A stretch of 64,000 bases of DNA from Burkholderiaceae bacterium 26. GTDB taxonomy: Bacteria > Pseudomonadota > Gammaproteobacteria > Burkholderiales > Burkholderiaceae. How positions within the stretch are numbered: position 1 is the stretch's first letter; each line of letters starts with the position of its first letter. The DNA lies in the NCBI GenBank assembly GCA_000955795.1, contig JYOB01000007.1, positions 1-64,000 on the forward strand. The letters run 5' to 3'. Below, in pieces: positions 1 to 8,667 of the stretch. The notes below the pieces were generated by a model. The model was not told the origin of the DNA, made no database searches, and worked only from the letters and a program-made list of their open reading frames with translations. Position numbers and translations under genes: made by a program.

Positions 1-35
1 AGATCAAGGAATTGATGGTGCGGCGCGCGGTGTAA
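1..35 (+). CDS. 3' tail of a gene entering from the left (partial, tentative)
   Basis: An open frame runs from base 3 to a TAA at 33-35 and gives the ten-residue tail IKELMVRRAV. A hairpin pair follows immediately, as expected behind a gene end. Too little is left to name a family, and the call rests only on the open frame plus the hairpins. Confidence 0.3.
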   Translation, partial: IKELMVRRAV

Positions 36-65
36 GCGCGCAGTGGCTCAGACTTTAAGAGCCAC
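23..65. other. Two consecutive hairpins behind the left-edge frame
   Basis: GCGCGC (23-28) pairs with GCGCGC (36-41), and GTGGCTC (43-49) pairs perfectly with GAGCCAC (59-65) around a nine-base loop. There is no T tract on either strand, so this is a possible transcript end between the convergent left-edge frame and the cryptochrome gene, not a proven intrinsic terminator. Confidence 0.35.
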
Positions 66-136
66 GGCGCTCAAATTCTCTTCGGCCTTTTTCCGGCAGG
101 CCGTTCAGCCGCCTCCCCGGGGCGGCTAGCGGAGAA

Positions 137-1444
137 CTATCGCGCCGCCCATAGGCGGAGATAAGACCCATCGGGGTCGTACTCGGAGGCTTGCCTCCGG
201 GTATTGAACCGCCTGCCGCCACGTGGGTCTGTGCCACGCCCCGCGATATACAACCAATTGCCCTGATTGCTGTAGACGTCGTAGTCAACGAGTTGCGATT
301 CGAACCACGCAGCCCCTGCGCGCCAGTCGCATTTCAGGTCATGCACGAGGTAGCTGGCGACCACCTGCCTGAGCCTGTTGCTAAGGTACCCGGTGGCCTC
401 CAGTTCGCGCATCGCGGCATCGACAAGCGGTTCCCCTGTCGATGCACGACGCCAGCGCTCGAAATCCTGGGCATCGAGGCGCTCGGCATGCTGCGGTTGA
501 TCGGAGAGCCCGCCTGCACGGTACAGTCGCGCGCCATGCTGAAGATGCAGAAAGCGGAAGTAGTCTCTCCACAGCAACTCGAACCACAGCCAATAGCTGC
601 CATCACTCTTGCCGTGCAACTGTTCGAACCGCTGCAGCTCCGCAAACACGCGTCGGGGCGACAACGCGCCGCTGGCCAGCCACGCAGACCATTTGCTTGA
701 GAAGTCCAGCCCAGCCAAGGCGTTACGCGTGCGCTTGTACGTATGAGGCAGCTTGCGCTGCAGGTAATTGGCAAGGTGCTGAAGGCCCGCCGTCTCACCT
801 CCATCAAACTCCGGCCTGCCATACGGAAACGACGAGCGCGAATCCGCCGCTAATACTTTGGCTGCATCGGGAGCGGGCGCACGCACCAGGCCAGGCGGGA
901 AGACGAGTCCAGGCGGCCGTGGCGGAAGGTAAGCCGGCGGAGGTAGAGGCTGCGAAGGTTGGATCGACGCTTGTTCAATCGCTTGCCTGAACGTTGTGAA
1001 CACACGCGGCAGCGATTGAACGGACCAAGGCAGAGCAAACGGATCAATCAGACTGCTCTGCCAGACGGTCCGCACGAGCAGTCCCGCACTTCGCAGTTCG
1101 GCCACTTCTGCTTGCTCGTATGGTGCGGCGATGTCTTCGCAAAACACAGCCGTGGCGCCCATAGCCTGCGCCAATGCGGGCAGGACCTTACCAGGCGGGC
1201 CGCAGCACTCGACCAGCGGGTTGCCGAGATCGGCCAACTGGCGCTTCAGATCCCGGACAGCTGCCGCAAGCACGGCCCGACGGTGCACGCCCACGCGTGC
1301 AAAACCCCAGGGCGTCGGCTCGTCGTAATCCGCATGGCAGTACACCGGTACGAGGTGCCTGGCCCCGCTCTCGCACGCTGCACGCAATGCCCGCTGATCA
1401 TGCAGCCGTAGATCGTTGCGAAACCAGATGAGGACGGTACTCAA
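137..1444 (-). CDS. Cryptochrome DASH (FAD/folate photolyase family)
   Basis: A 435-residue flavoprotein of the photolyase/cryptochrome family, DASH branch, whose members repair cyclobutane dimers in single-stranded or looped DNA using blue light. The N-terminal alpha/beta domain opens with the typical [13 protein letters not shown] segment (about residues 4-16). The C-terminal FAD domain has the DASH-type [12 protein letters not shown] stretch and the [17 protein letters not shown] motif near residue 394. I chose the TTG at 1444 because GGAGAAG lies just upstream, the homologous N-terminus starts there, and the longer frame reads out of frame through the DUF2256 gene. The TTG overlaps the stop of that gene in the tetranucleotide TTGA, so translation is probably coupled. 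The UV/light-stress neighbourhood agrees with the call. Confidence 0.93.
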   Translation of the reverse strand: MSTVLIWFRNDLRLHDQRALRAACESGARHLVPVYCHADYDEPTPWGFARVGVHRRAVLAAAVRDLKRQLADLGNPLVECCGPPGKVLPALAQAMGATAVFCEDIAAPYEQAEVAELRSAGLLVRTVWQSSLIDPFALPWSVQSLPRVFTTFRQAIEQASIQPSQPLPPPAYLPPRPPGLVFPPGLVRAPAPDAAKVLAADSRSSFPYGRPEFDGGETAGLQHLANYLQRKLPHTYKRTRNALAGLDFSSKWSAWLASGALSPRRVFAELQRFEQLHGKSDGSYWLWFELLWRDYFRFLHLQHGARLYRAGGLSDQPQHAERLDAQDFERWRRASTGEPLVDAAMRELEATGYLSNRLRQVVASYLVHDLKCDWRAGAAWFESQLVDYDVYSNQGNWLYIAGRGTDPRGGRRFNTRRQASEYDPDGSYLRLWAAR

Positions 1445-1605
1445 CGCGCTTCTCCATCGCGTGCCTTGCCTTGCTTGGCTTCTTTGCGGCAACGCTCGGA
1501 GCAGTACTTGACTGCATCCCAGTCCCTCGCCCACTTCTTGCGCCAGGTGAATGGCAAGCCGCAGTGCACGCAGTGCTTGCTCGGCAGATTTAGCTTCTTG
1601 TGCAT
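1441..1605 (-). CDS. DUF2256 small zinc-ribbon protein, cryptochrome partner
   Basis: A 54-residue protein found by reading the gap between the two cryptochrome genes. It has two Cys pairs, C12-x2-C15 and C35-x3-C39, with a tryptophan/lysine-rich stretch between (WRKKWARDW), the signature of DUF2256. DUF2256 genes are commonly found beside or fused to cryptochrome/photolyase genes; the biochemical role is unknown. It starts 8 bases after the upstream photolyase-like gene and ends in a TTGA overlap with the Cry-DASH start, so the three genes form one translationally linked unit. No strong Shine-Dalgarno is visible, which fits coupling to the upstream stop. Confidence 0.85.
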   Translation of the reverse strand: MHKKLNLPSKHCVHCGLPFTWRKKWARDWDAVKYCSERCRKEAKQGKARDGEAR

Positions 1606-1613
1606 CGACGGGT

Positions 1614-3164
1614 TCAAAAGTCGAGACTGAGCTGCGAATACGTAGCCCCATTCCCACGGGGGTTGTCAACACGATCGCGGCGCAAGCGGGAGGCGTGCCT
1701 CTTCACGATGGCGTCATTGGCCGCGCGAACCTCCGGCCGGGCGCGCAACGCATGCACGCGCGTCTTTGCCTGCCGCGTTGCCGCCTCAAGATCGACCAGC
1801 GGAACGGGGATGTCTTCGCCAACCCGCACGCCACAGCGGGCCTGCACATCGGGTGGCATGCGCCACGGCTGCAGGAGCCACGCATCAGGCACGCGGCGCA
1901 GAGCTGGCAGCCAGCGCCGGACAAACCGGCCGTGGGGGTCCTGGTCTTGCGCCTGTTTGATCGGGTTGTAGACACGCGTGGTGTTGATGCCGGTGGTGCC
2001 GGCTTGCATCTGCATCTGGCTCCAGTGGATTCCCGGCTCGTAGTCGATGAACTGCCGGGCCAGCCAAAGGCCTACCGGTCGCCAGTGCAGCCATAACGGG
2101 TAGGAAGCAACCGAGACGAGCATGGCCCGCATACGAAAGTTGATCCAACCGGTTTCTCTGAGCATGGCCACACAGGCATCCACCATCGGCCAGCCGGTAC
2201 GCCCCGCCACCAGGGCGGCAAAGTGGGTCGGGCTCCATGCCGCTTCGCGCAGGCCGTCGTAGCTACGGTGCAGATTGCGAAACTCGATGGCGGGTTCAGA
2301 TTCCAGTTTCTGGATGAAGTGGCAATGCCAATGCAGACGACTGACAAACGCGGACAGCCCTTTACGCTGCCACACCGCATCGTCGTCTGCGTTGCCCTTG
2401 AGTTGGAGCAGGCGTTGCTCTGTGCCCTGCACCACTTCGCGCATGCTCAAGCATCCGTATGCCAAGTAAGGGGAGAGACGCGAGCAGGCACTTGGCGCCG
2501 TCAAAGGTGAAGAGATGCCGCCTCGATAGTGCCGGCTTCGCTCGGACAGGAATTCGCGCAGCACCTCAGCGCCGCGCGTTCGTCCGCCGCGCTGGCGGCG
2601 AAGTGGCGAATATGCATCCAGGCCCAGTGCCTCGCACCCAGGCCAATCCATCGTCTTCCATGGCAGGGCGACATCTCTCAAGCTGCCCGCTTCGGGCGCA
2701 GCTACGCACGGCGCGTACATGTGTTCGGCCCAGCGGTCGTGCCAGACGTCCCGGGTGGGCAAGCGCCGCACCACCCCATGCTGGGGCCACTCGCGCCAAG
2801 TGACGCCCCGATCGACACACCAACGGGCGACGGCCTTGTCGCGCGCGAATGTATGGCCATTGCCCGTCTCTTCGTGAGACACGAGATGGCTGAAAGGCGC
2901 CGCCGCGTGCAGCCGCCCGAATACCTCTGTCACTTCACCTACGGCGACCTGCAATCGTGCCCCGCACGCACGCAATTGCTGCGCGAGATCCCGCAAACAT
3001 TCCTGGATAAAGAGATAGTGCTGCGATGCGGCGTCCGGCTGGGCCCAGAGGCTTGGCTCGATAACGTACAGACACAGGACCTTTCCCTGGCGGGCGGCAT
3101 GGACAAGCGGGGCATGGTCGTGCACTCGCAAGTCGCGCTTGAACCAGACGACGGTGTAGCTCAT
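1614..3164 (-). CDS. Cryptochrome/deoxyribodipyrimidine photolyase family protein
   Basis: A 516-residue flavoprotein. The start at 3164 puts the photolyase N-terminal signature [19 protein letters not shown] at residues 2-20; the longer frame adds 22 non-conserved residues. The N-terminal half is the antenna-binding alpha/beta domain. The C-terminal half has the FAD-binding pattern: [20 protein letters not shown], then a Trp-rich helix and a [11 protein letters not shown] segment. It belongs to the proteobacterial FAD-binding cryptochrome-like group often co-induced with PhrB-type photolyases. Whether it repairs DNA or acts as a photosensor cannot be told from sequence. It is first in a unit with the DUF2256 and Cry-DASH genes and has a good sigma-70-like promoter about 40 bases upstream. 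Confidence 0.9.
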   Translation of the reverse strand: MSYTVVWFKRDLRVHDHAPLVHAARQGKVLCLYVIEPSLWAQPDAASQHYLFIQECLRDLAQQLRACGARLQVAVGEVTEVFGRLHAAAPFSHLVSHEETGNGHTFARDKAVARWCVDRGVTWREWPQHGVVRRLPTRDVWHDRWAEHMYAPCVAAPEAGSLRDVALPWKTMDWPGCEALGLDAYSPLRRQRGGRTRGAEVLREFLSERSRHYRGGISSPLTAPSACSRLSPYLAYGCLSMREVVQGTEQRLLQLKGNADDDAVWQRKGLSAFVSRLHWHCHFIQKLESEPAIEFRNLHRSYDGLREAAWSPTHFAALVAGRTGWPMVDACVAMLRETGWINFRMRAMLVSVASYPLWLHWRPVGLWLARQFIDYEPGIHWSQMQMQAGTTGINTTRVYNPIKQAQDQDPHGRFVRRWLPALRRVPDAWLLQPWRMPPDVQARCGVRVGEDIPVPLVDLEAATRQAKTRVHALRARPEVRAANDAIVKRHASRLRRDRVDNPRGNGATYSQLSLDF

Positions 3165-3206
3165 TGATCTTCGGCGGCTGACAGCGCAGCTTGATCGCTT
3201 CGTCCG

Positions 3207-3234
3207 AGTATAAGAAGCACGGGCCCGCAATCAA
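3207..3234 (-). promoter_or_regulatory. Sigma-70-like promoter of the cryptochrome unit
   Basis: On the minus strand TTGATT (3229-3234), a 16-base spacer and TATACT (3207-3212) lie upstream of the start at 3164. This predicts a leader of about 35 bases. No copy of the CAGCGTWT motif seen elsewhere in the light locus is present here. Confidence 0.6.
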
Positions 3235-3346
3235 CAAGTGACCTGGCCGGCCGGGCGCGAATTTTCAACGCATTCCCGATTCAACCAGCGTGACACGCCG
3301 TTGAAGATGCATTCGCGGCCTAGTCATGCGCTGCTGCACAGCGCGC

Positions 3347-4207
3347 TCAGGCAGTGGCTACGAAGCGCGCCATATCTGACAGCACAGGCCCCAGAAACTG
3401 CAGCGGCGAAGCCAGCGCGGCCACGAGTGTTTTATGGTCCAGCTGCGGGTAGACCTTCAGTTCCACCGGGTGCCGATATTGCATCAGGCGTTCGGCAAGC
3501 GAGAGCGTATTTCGCCGGACATCAACGTACGCATCGTGCTCCCCCGTGAGCAGCAAAGCTGGAGGCAGCCACCCCTGGCTTACGTGGAACACCGGCTGGC
3601 TATCCGCTGTTTCGTTCGGATGGTTGAACACGGGCAACACGTCGGCCGCTTGAATCGGCAGGAAGTTGTAGGGGCCGGCCATACCGATCCAGCCCGACAG
3701 CGTTTCGATGCGCAAACCCTGCGCTTCGAGCCAGCGGCTATCGGTCGCCAACATCGCAGCGTTGTAGGCGCCAGCGCTATGCCCCGCGACAAACAAGCGC
3801 GAGCCTGCATGGCCCTGCCGATCCAGCCAACGCCGTGCGAAAGCCGTGGCGGCTGCGCAGTCCAGCAGGAAGTCGGGGTAGCGCACTTCCGGATACAGCC
3901 GGTAGTCGGCAACCATCGCAATCGCTCCAGTTGCGGCCAATGCTTCGCCCACGAATGCGTAGTCCTTGCGCTCACCCTCGCGCCACGACCCGCCGTAGAA
4001 GAACACAACCGCACGGGGCGGCCCTTCCATCGGCCGGACGGGTCGATAAATATCCAATCTCTGGCGCGGGTGTGGACCGTAGGCCAGACCCAGCGTCGGC
4101 ACGCTTGCGTCGGACTGGGTCACGGCGTTGAGCACATCCAGGGCAGAACACCCTGTGAGGCTCGCCAACGCAGCTGCCATCCATGCTCGGCGAGTCACGC
4201 CACGCAT
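3347..4207 (-). CDS. Alpha/beta-hydrolase lipoprotein (esterase)
   Basis: A 286-residue exported carboxylesterase/lipase-like hydrolase. The start at 4207 has a near-perfect Shine-Dalgarno (AAGGAGGA, five-base gap) and gives a lipoprotein signal ending in LTGC (Cys20). Visible motifs are YGGSW near residues 71-75 (oxyanion-hole type HGGG variant), the nucleophile elbow GHSAG with Ser near 144, an acidic residue in GEHDAYVD, and a C-terminal LDHK that would supply the catalytic His. The fold matches the BD-FAE/carboxylesterase group. The natural substrate is unknown. It sits between the cryptochrome unit and the SDR gene and could act on lipids or esters in the envelope. Confidence 0.85.
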   Translation of the reverse strand: MRGVTRRAWMAAALASLTGCSALDVLNAVTQSDASVPTLGLAYGPHPRQRLDIYRPVRPMEGPPRAVVFFYGGSWREGERKDYAFVGEALAATGAIAMVADYRLYPEVRYPDFLLDCAAATAFARRWLDRQGHAGSRLFVAGHSAGAYNAAMLATDSRWLEAQGLRIETLSGWIGMAGPYNFLPIQAADVLPVFNHPNETADSQPVFHVSQGWLPPALLLTGEHDAYVDVRRNTLSLAERLMQYRHPVELKVYPQLDHKTLVAALASPLQFLGPVLSDMARFVATA

Positions 4208-4568
4208 CGACTTCCTCCTTGCAGCCAAAAAAATGTCGGGCAAACGCACGGGTAGCGGTTAACGCCGCCCATGCTCGATGAGATATGAATCAAGTGCAGG
4301 CACATACAGGTTGAGGTCAAGACAGAGCGCTCGAAAATATACGCACACCCGTGCGCGTTGGATGCAGTGCCCAGGATGGTTCGCGAAAACGTGATCGCAC
4401 AGCAGGCCAACCTGCGCACGCACCCATCTGCGGCGTTGGCTGAATTTCCCACCACGGTGGCGGTTACGTCGCGCAACCTGCGGCAGGTCTGGCGAAGATG
4501 GCCGATAGCTTTCGGGCACCGATCGGTACCCGGCTATGCGCTCCGGGCGCAATGCCCGCCGCTGGAAG
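4208..4568. other. Non-coding gap between the esterase and SDR genes
   Basis: About 360 bases without a gene I can support. The part nearest the esterase is relatively AT-rich and contains TTGACC on the minus strand (4315-4320) without a convincing -10 at the usual spacing. A minus-strand open frame here (about 115 codons) shows no recognisable family and has the composition of a shadow frame. Confidence 0.5.
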
Positions 4569-5501
4569 TCATTCTGCGGGGCGCCGGGTAGCTGGATGTC
4601 TCTCATGCCCCAACAGACAACCCAACGCCGTTTTCAGATGCGGAAAGCGAAATTGATAGCCGGCTTCCATCGCTCTCTTGGGTTGCAAGTGCTGGCTACC
4701 CAGCAGCAACACTGACATTTCACCCAGCGCCATCCGCAATGTCCACGCGGGAACAGGCAAGAACATCGGACGGCGCAACGTAGCCGCCAGCGTGCCGGCA
4801 AAGTCCGCATTTCTGACAAGATGCGGTGCACATGCATTGAAGGCGCCATGGCAATCGGTGCGGTGCAAGAGGAAATCGATCAGGCCGACCACGTCGTCAA
4901 GATGGATCCACGGCATCCACTGCTGGCCACTGCCGAGCCGTCCGCCAAGTCCCATGCTGAACGGCAGACGCAGCCTGGGCAACATGCCGCCATCACTTGC
5001 AAGCACGGGCGCGGTGCGCAGTAATACGACGCGCATGCCTAACCTTTCTGCACGGCGGGCTTCGTCTTCCCATGCGACGCAGAGTTGACTGCCAAAGTCG
5101 TGCTCGCCTGGGCGGCAGCCTTCATCCAGGGGCTCCTGCCCTCGATCCCCATACCAACCCGTGGCGGATCCGGAAATAAGCACGCGAGGCCGTTGCTCGC
5201 AACGGCTCAGCCAATCCACGAGCTCCCGTGTCAGGTCGACCCGACTGCGCCATAGAACCTTCCGCCGCTGAACCGTCCATGGGCGATCGGCAATCGGTGC
5301 GCCGGCCAGATTGATGACCGCATCAAACGGGGCGGCGCCATCCAACTCACGCAGCGTTGCGACACCGTGTGCCCCCCCACACAACCGAGCTACCCGTTCA
5401 GGCGAGCGGCTCCAGACAACGAGATCGTGGCCCTGCGCACGCCACTGGCGGCAAAGCGCACGCCCGATCAATCCGGTGCCGCCAGTCAACAAGATGCGCA
5501 C
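4569..5501 (-). CDS. TIGR01777-type SDR epimerase-like protein
   Basis: A 310-residue NAD(P)-dependent SDR of the YfcH/TIGR01777 type. The GTG at 5501 is preceded by AGGAG and places the Rossmann motif TGGTGLIG at residues 6-13; the ATG-initiated longer frame adds about 79 residues of unrelated composition. Other family marks are the NLAGAPIADRPW segment, the SGSATGWYG active-site region and the WIHLDDVV motif. The substrate of the family is unknown. It begins 49 bases downstream of the PhrB-type photolyase stop and probably shares its transcript. SDRs of this type often accompany photolyase clusters, which is the basis for putting it in the light locus. Confidence 0.9.
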   Translation of the reverse strand: MRILLTGGTGLIGRALCRQWRAQGHDLVVWSRSPERVARLCGGAHGVATLRELDGAAPFDAVINLAGAPIADRPWTVQRRKVLWRSRVDLTRELVDWLSRCEQRPRVLISGSATGWYGDRGQEPLDEGCRPGEHDFGSQLCVAWEDEARRAERLGMRVVLLRTAPVLASDGGMLPRLRLPFSMGLGGRLGSGQQWMPWIHLDDVVGLIDFLLHRTDCHGAFNACAPHLVRNADFAGTLAATLRRPMFLPVPAWTLRMALGEMSVLLLGSQHLQPKRAMEAGYQFRFPHLKTALGCLLGHERHPATRRPAE

Positions 5502-5550
5502 GATGGTTGGTCTCCTGATTGAAGTTGAGCCGCGCGGGCCGTCGCATCCG

Positions 5551-7092
5551 TCATAACGTTTCGAGGCTCGCTCGCACTTGGGCTGCACGCATGCGCAGAG
5601 CATCGCGCTCCTCAGTGTCCATCTTGGCGAGTTGCCGATACACCATGGCCAGGCGCGGGTTGCGGCCGAACACGTCAATATGGCGTGCGAAAAAATCCCA
5701 GTACAACGCGTTGTAAGGGCATGCGCGCTCTCCGACACGCTGCTTGCTGTCGTAGTGGCAGCCCTTGCAGTAATCGCTCATGCGCGAAAGGTAAGCGGCA
5801 CTGCTGACATACGGCTTGGTGGCAATGCGTCCGCCGTCTGCCCACTGGCTCATTCCCACCGTATTCGGCAGCTCCACCCATTCGAAGGCGTCGATGTACA
5901 CACCGAGATACCAGCGGTGGACCTCGTCGGGTGACAGTCCTGCCAACAAGGCGAAGTTGCCGATCACCATGAGGCGTTGAATGTGATGGGCGTGGGCGGT
6001 TTTCAACGACTGACCAATCGCCAGTTGCAGGCAGCGCATCTGGGTCTTTCCGCTCCAGAACCATGATGGCAGCGGCGCATCATGATTCAGCACGTTGGAC
6101 GACGCGTATCCGGGCATCTGTGCCCAATAGATGCCGCGTACATACTCCCTCCAGCCCAGTATCTGGCGAACGAACCCCTCCACTGCAGACAACGGGGCCT
6201 TGCCATGCCGATACGCCGCCTCTGCGCGGGTGATCACCTCGCGCGGATTCAGCATCTTCACGTTGAGGGAGAAAGACAGCAGCGAGTGGAATAGCCGCTG
6301 GTGGCTGCTGCTCATGGCATCTTCAAAATCGCCAAAGTGCGGCAGCGTCTGCTCGATAAATGCGTCAAGGCAAGCCAGCGCTTCCGTGCGGTTCAAGGGC
6401 CACCGGAACTCGCCGGCCTGCGCTTCGCCGAACGACTTCACACCGCTGCGTTCCACCGTGAGCCACAACGCTTGGTGGTCATGCACGGGGCGCGCGTCGG
6501 CAGGTTCGGGGGGCGTGCCGCGCCACGGCTTGCGGTTGTCATGATCAAAATTCCATTGCCCGCTTTCCGGCCCACCCGTGTCGTCGAGCAGCACGTTAAA
6601 GCGGCGGCGCATCTCACGATAGAACCGCTCCATGAGCCACTGTTTGCGGCCCGCAAACATGGTGGCCAGATCATGCCTGCCCGTGAGGAAGTGTTCGGTG
6701 TCGACTTGGCACGTGGATAGCGATTGCGCTTCGGCCCATTCGCGCAACTGTGCATCCACGCGCCACTCGTCGGGGGATTGCCACTCCACACGCTCGGCAC
6801 CGTAGTGCTTGGCCAGTGCTGCGAGATTCTCGGTCAGGGACTGGCGGTTGCTTTCATCGTCGATCGCCACATAGCGCACCCGGTGGCCGCCGGCCCGCAG
6901 CCATTGTGCAAAGTCGCGCATGGCAGCAAAGATGGCGAGGATTTTTTGCGCGTGGTGCAGCGCGTAGTCGGTTTCTTGCCGCACCTCCATCAGCACGTAA
7001 ACCACGTCATGGTCCACATGCGCAAACCACGAATGCTGCGGGTTGAGCTGATCGCCCAGCACCAGCCGGAGCGTCTTTGCACGCTGGTTCAT
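5551..7092 (-). CDS. Iron-sulfur photolyase/cryptochrome (PhrB/FeS-BCP class)
   Basis: A 513-residue protein of the Fe-S bacterial cryptochrome/photolyase class, whose Agrobacterium and Rhodobacter members repair (6-4) photoproducts or act as photoreceptors. It starts with RLVLGDQLN, typical of the class. All four [4Fe-4S] ligands are present: C354, C442, C445 and C458, with the same spacing as the PhrB ligands I know from Agrobacterium. Relatives of this class bind FAD and 6,7-dimethyl-8-ribityllumazine as antenna. It follows the first lipocalin gene after 77 bases with no evident promoter of its own, so it is probably read from the TTGACG-N17-TTTCAT promoter upstream of that lipocalin. Confidence 0.93.
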   Translation of the reverse strand: MNQRAKTLRLVLGDQLNPQHSWFAHVDHDVVYVLMEVRQETDYALHHAQKILAIFAAMRDFAQWLRAGGHRVRYVAIDDESNRQSLTENLAALAKHYGAERVEWQSPDEWRVDAQLREWAEAQSLSTCQVDTEHFLTGRHDLATMFAGRKQWLMERFYREMRRRFNVLLDDTGGPESGQWNFDHDNRKPWRGTPPEPADARPVHDHQALWLTVERSGVKSFGEAQAGEFRWPLNRTEALACLDAFIEQTLPHFGDFEDAMSSSHQRLFHSLLSFSLNVKMLNPREVITRAEAAYRHGKAPLSAVEGFVRQILGWREYVRGIYWAQMPGYASSNVLNHDAPLPSWFWSGKTQMRCLQLAIGQSLKTAHAHHIQRLMVIGNFALLAGLSPDEVHRWYLGVYIDAFEWVELPNTVGMSQWADGGRIATKPYVSSAAYLSRMSDYCKGCHYDSKQRVGERACPYNALYWDFFARHIDVFGRNPRLAMVYRQLAKMDTEERDALRMRAAQVRASLETL

Positions 7093-7169
7093 GTCATTGC
7101 TCGCCGGAACATGGCGCCACGGTCTCGCGCTTCGTGCTCGCTCTTGGAGTGGTGCATGCGCCCTCGCCG

Positions 7170-7829
7170 CTACTGAGACGGATCCTGCCGCTCATGTGAC
7201 ACGGAAATCAGCGCGGACGTATCAATGCCAAGCGCACGTGCACGCGCAAAGATCGCGTCCCGCTGTGCGGGGTCGAGATGCTTGTCTCGTGTCAGCACCC
7301 AGCAGTAGCTGCGGTCCGGCCCGACAACCAGGGCCCAGCGATAGCCTGGATCGAGCGCCGCCACGTGGTAACCGCCGTAGAACGGGCCGAAGAATGACAC
7401 CTTCAGCGAACCGGTGTCGTGCTCGCCCACGAACAGCGCCTTGCCAACCGCCTCGCGCCATTCGCCCTTGGCAGGATCAAAGCCACGGTTGACCACGCGA
7501 ACGCTGCCATCGGGTTGGGGCTGGTACGTGGCCGACACATCGGTCAAGCCTCGCTCGAAAGAATGATCGAGCCTGGCCTGCTCGTACCAGCGCCCCTGAT
7601 AGCGTTGAAGATCGAACGGCGTGACGGCCGTGATGCCCGCGGGTGGGCTCGTGGGCGCACAGCCGGCCAGGAATGCCCCCGCGAGCAGCGGTGCGAGCCA
7701 ATACACGCGCGCACGCATTGCGGACAATGCTGTTGCCCGCACAACAACGCTGATCTGCTTGAACACGCCCTGGCCACGCAGCCCTGCGCGCTTCGCGAAT
7801 TGAAATGCAGTTGTCAACGCATCTGCCAT
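7170..7829 (-). CDS. Lipocalin family lipoprotein (Blc-like), copy 1
   Basis: A lipocalin with the GRWYEQARLDHSF motif and the C-terminal pattern of bacterial outer-membrane lipocalins, which bind lipids or fatty acids under envelope stress. Two starts are possible. The ATG at 7829 has AAGGGGA seven bases upstream and lies about 29 bases after a predicted transcription start. The ATG at 7718 gives a compact lipoprotein signal ending in FLAGC but has no Shine-Dalgarno. I kept 7829 on the initiation signals, noting that the 37 extra residues would make an unusually long n-region. It is the first gene of the lipocalin-PhrB-SDR transcript. Confidence 0.85.
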   Translation of the reverse strand: MADALTTAFQFAKRAGLRGQGVFKQISVVVRATALSAMRARVYWLAPLLAGAFLAGCAPTSPPAGITAVTPFDLQRYQGRWYEQARLDHSFERGLTDVSATYQPQPDGSVRVVNRGFDPAKGEWREAVGKALFVGEHDTGSLKVSFFGPFYGGYHVAALDPGYRWALVVGPDRSYCWVLTRDKHLDPAQRDAIFARARALGIDTSALISVSHERQDPSQ

Positions 7830-7865
7830 TCAAGTCCCCTTAGAGTGAATGCCGCTACTTGCAAT

Positions 7866-7900
7866 ATGAAACGCTGCGCTGCGTAGCCCGTCAACGAAAT
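7866..7900 (-). promoter_or_regulatory. Light-locus promoter A (TTGACG-N17-TTTCAT)
   Basis: On the minus strand CATTTCG is followed by TTGACG (7889-7894), a 17-base spacer ending in CAGCG, and TTTCAT (7866-7871). The same architecture and flanks occur upstream of the MerR/LitR-like gene at 16872-16907. The predicted start is about 29 bases upstream of the lipocalin ATG. The shared CAGCGTTTCAT across the spacer end and -10 is a candidate operator. Confidence 0.65.
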
Positions 7901-8032
7901 GCAGCAGAACACGCGGCTCATTTCCGCCAATGAACATGCTTTGAGTTGGCATATCGGCTCACGCTGCCGCAATCCCGGTGTTGCTCAGCAATGCCAATCG
8001 TGAGCAGGTTTTGCATCAAGAAAACTTTGTGC

Positions 8033-8055
8033 CAGCGTTTCCGTGTCATACGCTG
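8033..8055. promoter_or_regulatory. CAGCGT-N11-ACGCTG palindrome, candidate operator
   Basis: CAGCGT (8033-8038) and ACGCTG (8050-8055) form a perfect six-base inverted repeat between the divergent lipocalin and chalcone-isomerase-like genes. Read in either direction each arm begins CAGCGTWT, the motif that also lies at the two TTGACG-N17-TTTCAT promoters and behind the MerR gene. Binding by the LitR-like regulator is inference. Confidence 0.45.
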
Positions 8056-8119
8056 CGTCAGTAGACTTTGGAAGCGGACAGTTCACCGCTTGACCCACTT
8101 GTAAGCATGCCCTCGCGAT

Positions 8120-8656
8120 ATGCCTGCCCACCGCACTCACGCCGTCCGAGCCCTGATCCTCACGCTTTGCACGCTGATGAGCGTTGGAGCGTGGGCCGAC
8201 TGCCGCGACACGGTGCCCGCACCGCAACTCTCCGGCAAGGGCGAGCTGTGCCTTTTCGGCTTCTGCCTCTACGATGCGCAGCTATGGAGCGCTGAACTCC
8301 CACCCAGCTATGACGCGCCCTTCGCATTGGAGGTGACGTATCGGCGTGCGATCGAGCGGAGCCGGCTCATCGAGACCGCCATCGATGAAATCCGCAGACT
8401 CCAGGCGCCCGTTCCGTCAGACGACACCCTCGCGCAATGGCAACGCGCAATGACCCCCGCTTTCCCCAACGTCAGGCCGGGCGACACCTTGTGCGGCGTG
8501 TATCTGCCCGGGCGCGGTGCACGCTTCTACGCCAATGGACAACTGACGACCGAAGTGGACGATCCCGCCTTTGCGCGTGCCTTCTTCGATATCTGGCTGG
8601 CACCCGGCACGCGCGCTCCGTCCCTGCGTCGTCATCTCCTGGGCAAGTCACGTTGA
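8120..8656 (+). CDS. Periplasmic chalcone-isomerase-fold protein
   Basis: A 178-residue exported protein with a signal peptide ending at SVGAWA. The mature part has the GKGELCLFGFCLYDAQLW segment, a YRRAIERSRLIE helix and the C-terminal DDPAFARAFFDIWLAPGTRAP pattern of the Chalcone_3 (chalcone-isomerase-like) family. Plant relatives of this fold bind fatty acids, so a lipid-binding role fits its position between two lipocalins; enzymatic chalcone isomerisation is not expected. It is transcribed away from the lipocalin 1 gene and converges with lipocalin 2 after 11 bases. Confidence 0.82.
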   Translation: MPAHRTHAVRALILTLCTLMSVGAWADCRDTVPAPQLSGKGELCLFGFCLYDAQLWSAELPPSYDAPFALEVTYRRAIERSRLIETAIDEIRRLQAPVPSDDTLAQWQRAMTPAFPNVRPGDTLCGVYLPGRGARFYANGQLTTEVDDPAFARAFFDIWLAPGTRAPSLRRHLLGKSR

Positions 8657-8667
8657 TGCGCGCACGG

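Noticed and set aside
4259-4606. Minus-strand frame of about 115 codons between esterase and SDR genes
   Set aside because: No family, overlaps the end of the SDR gene in another frame, no Shine-Dalgarno.
8101-8119. TTGACC-like hexamer just upstream of the chalcone-isomerase-fold gene
   Set aside because: It lies too close to the ATG for a promoter, and no -10 fits.
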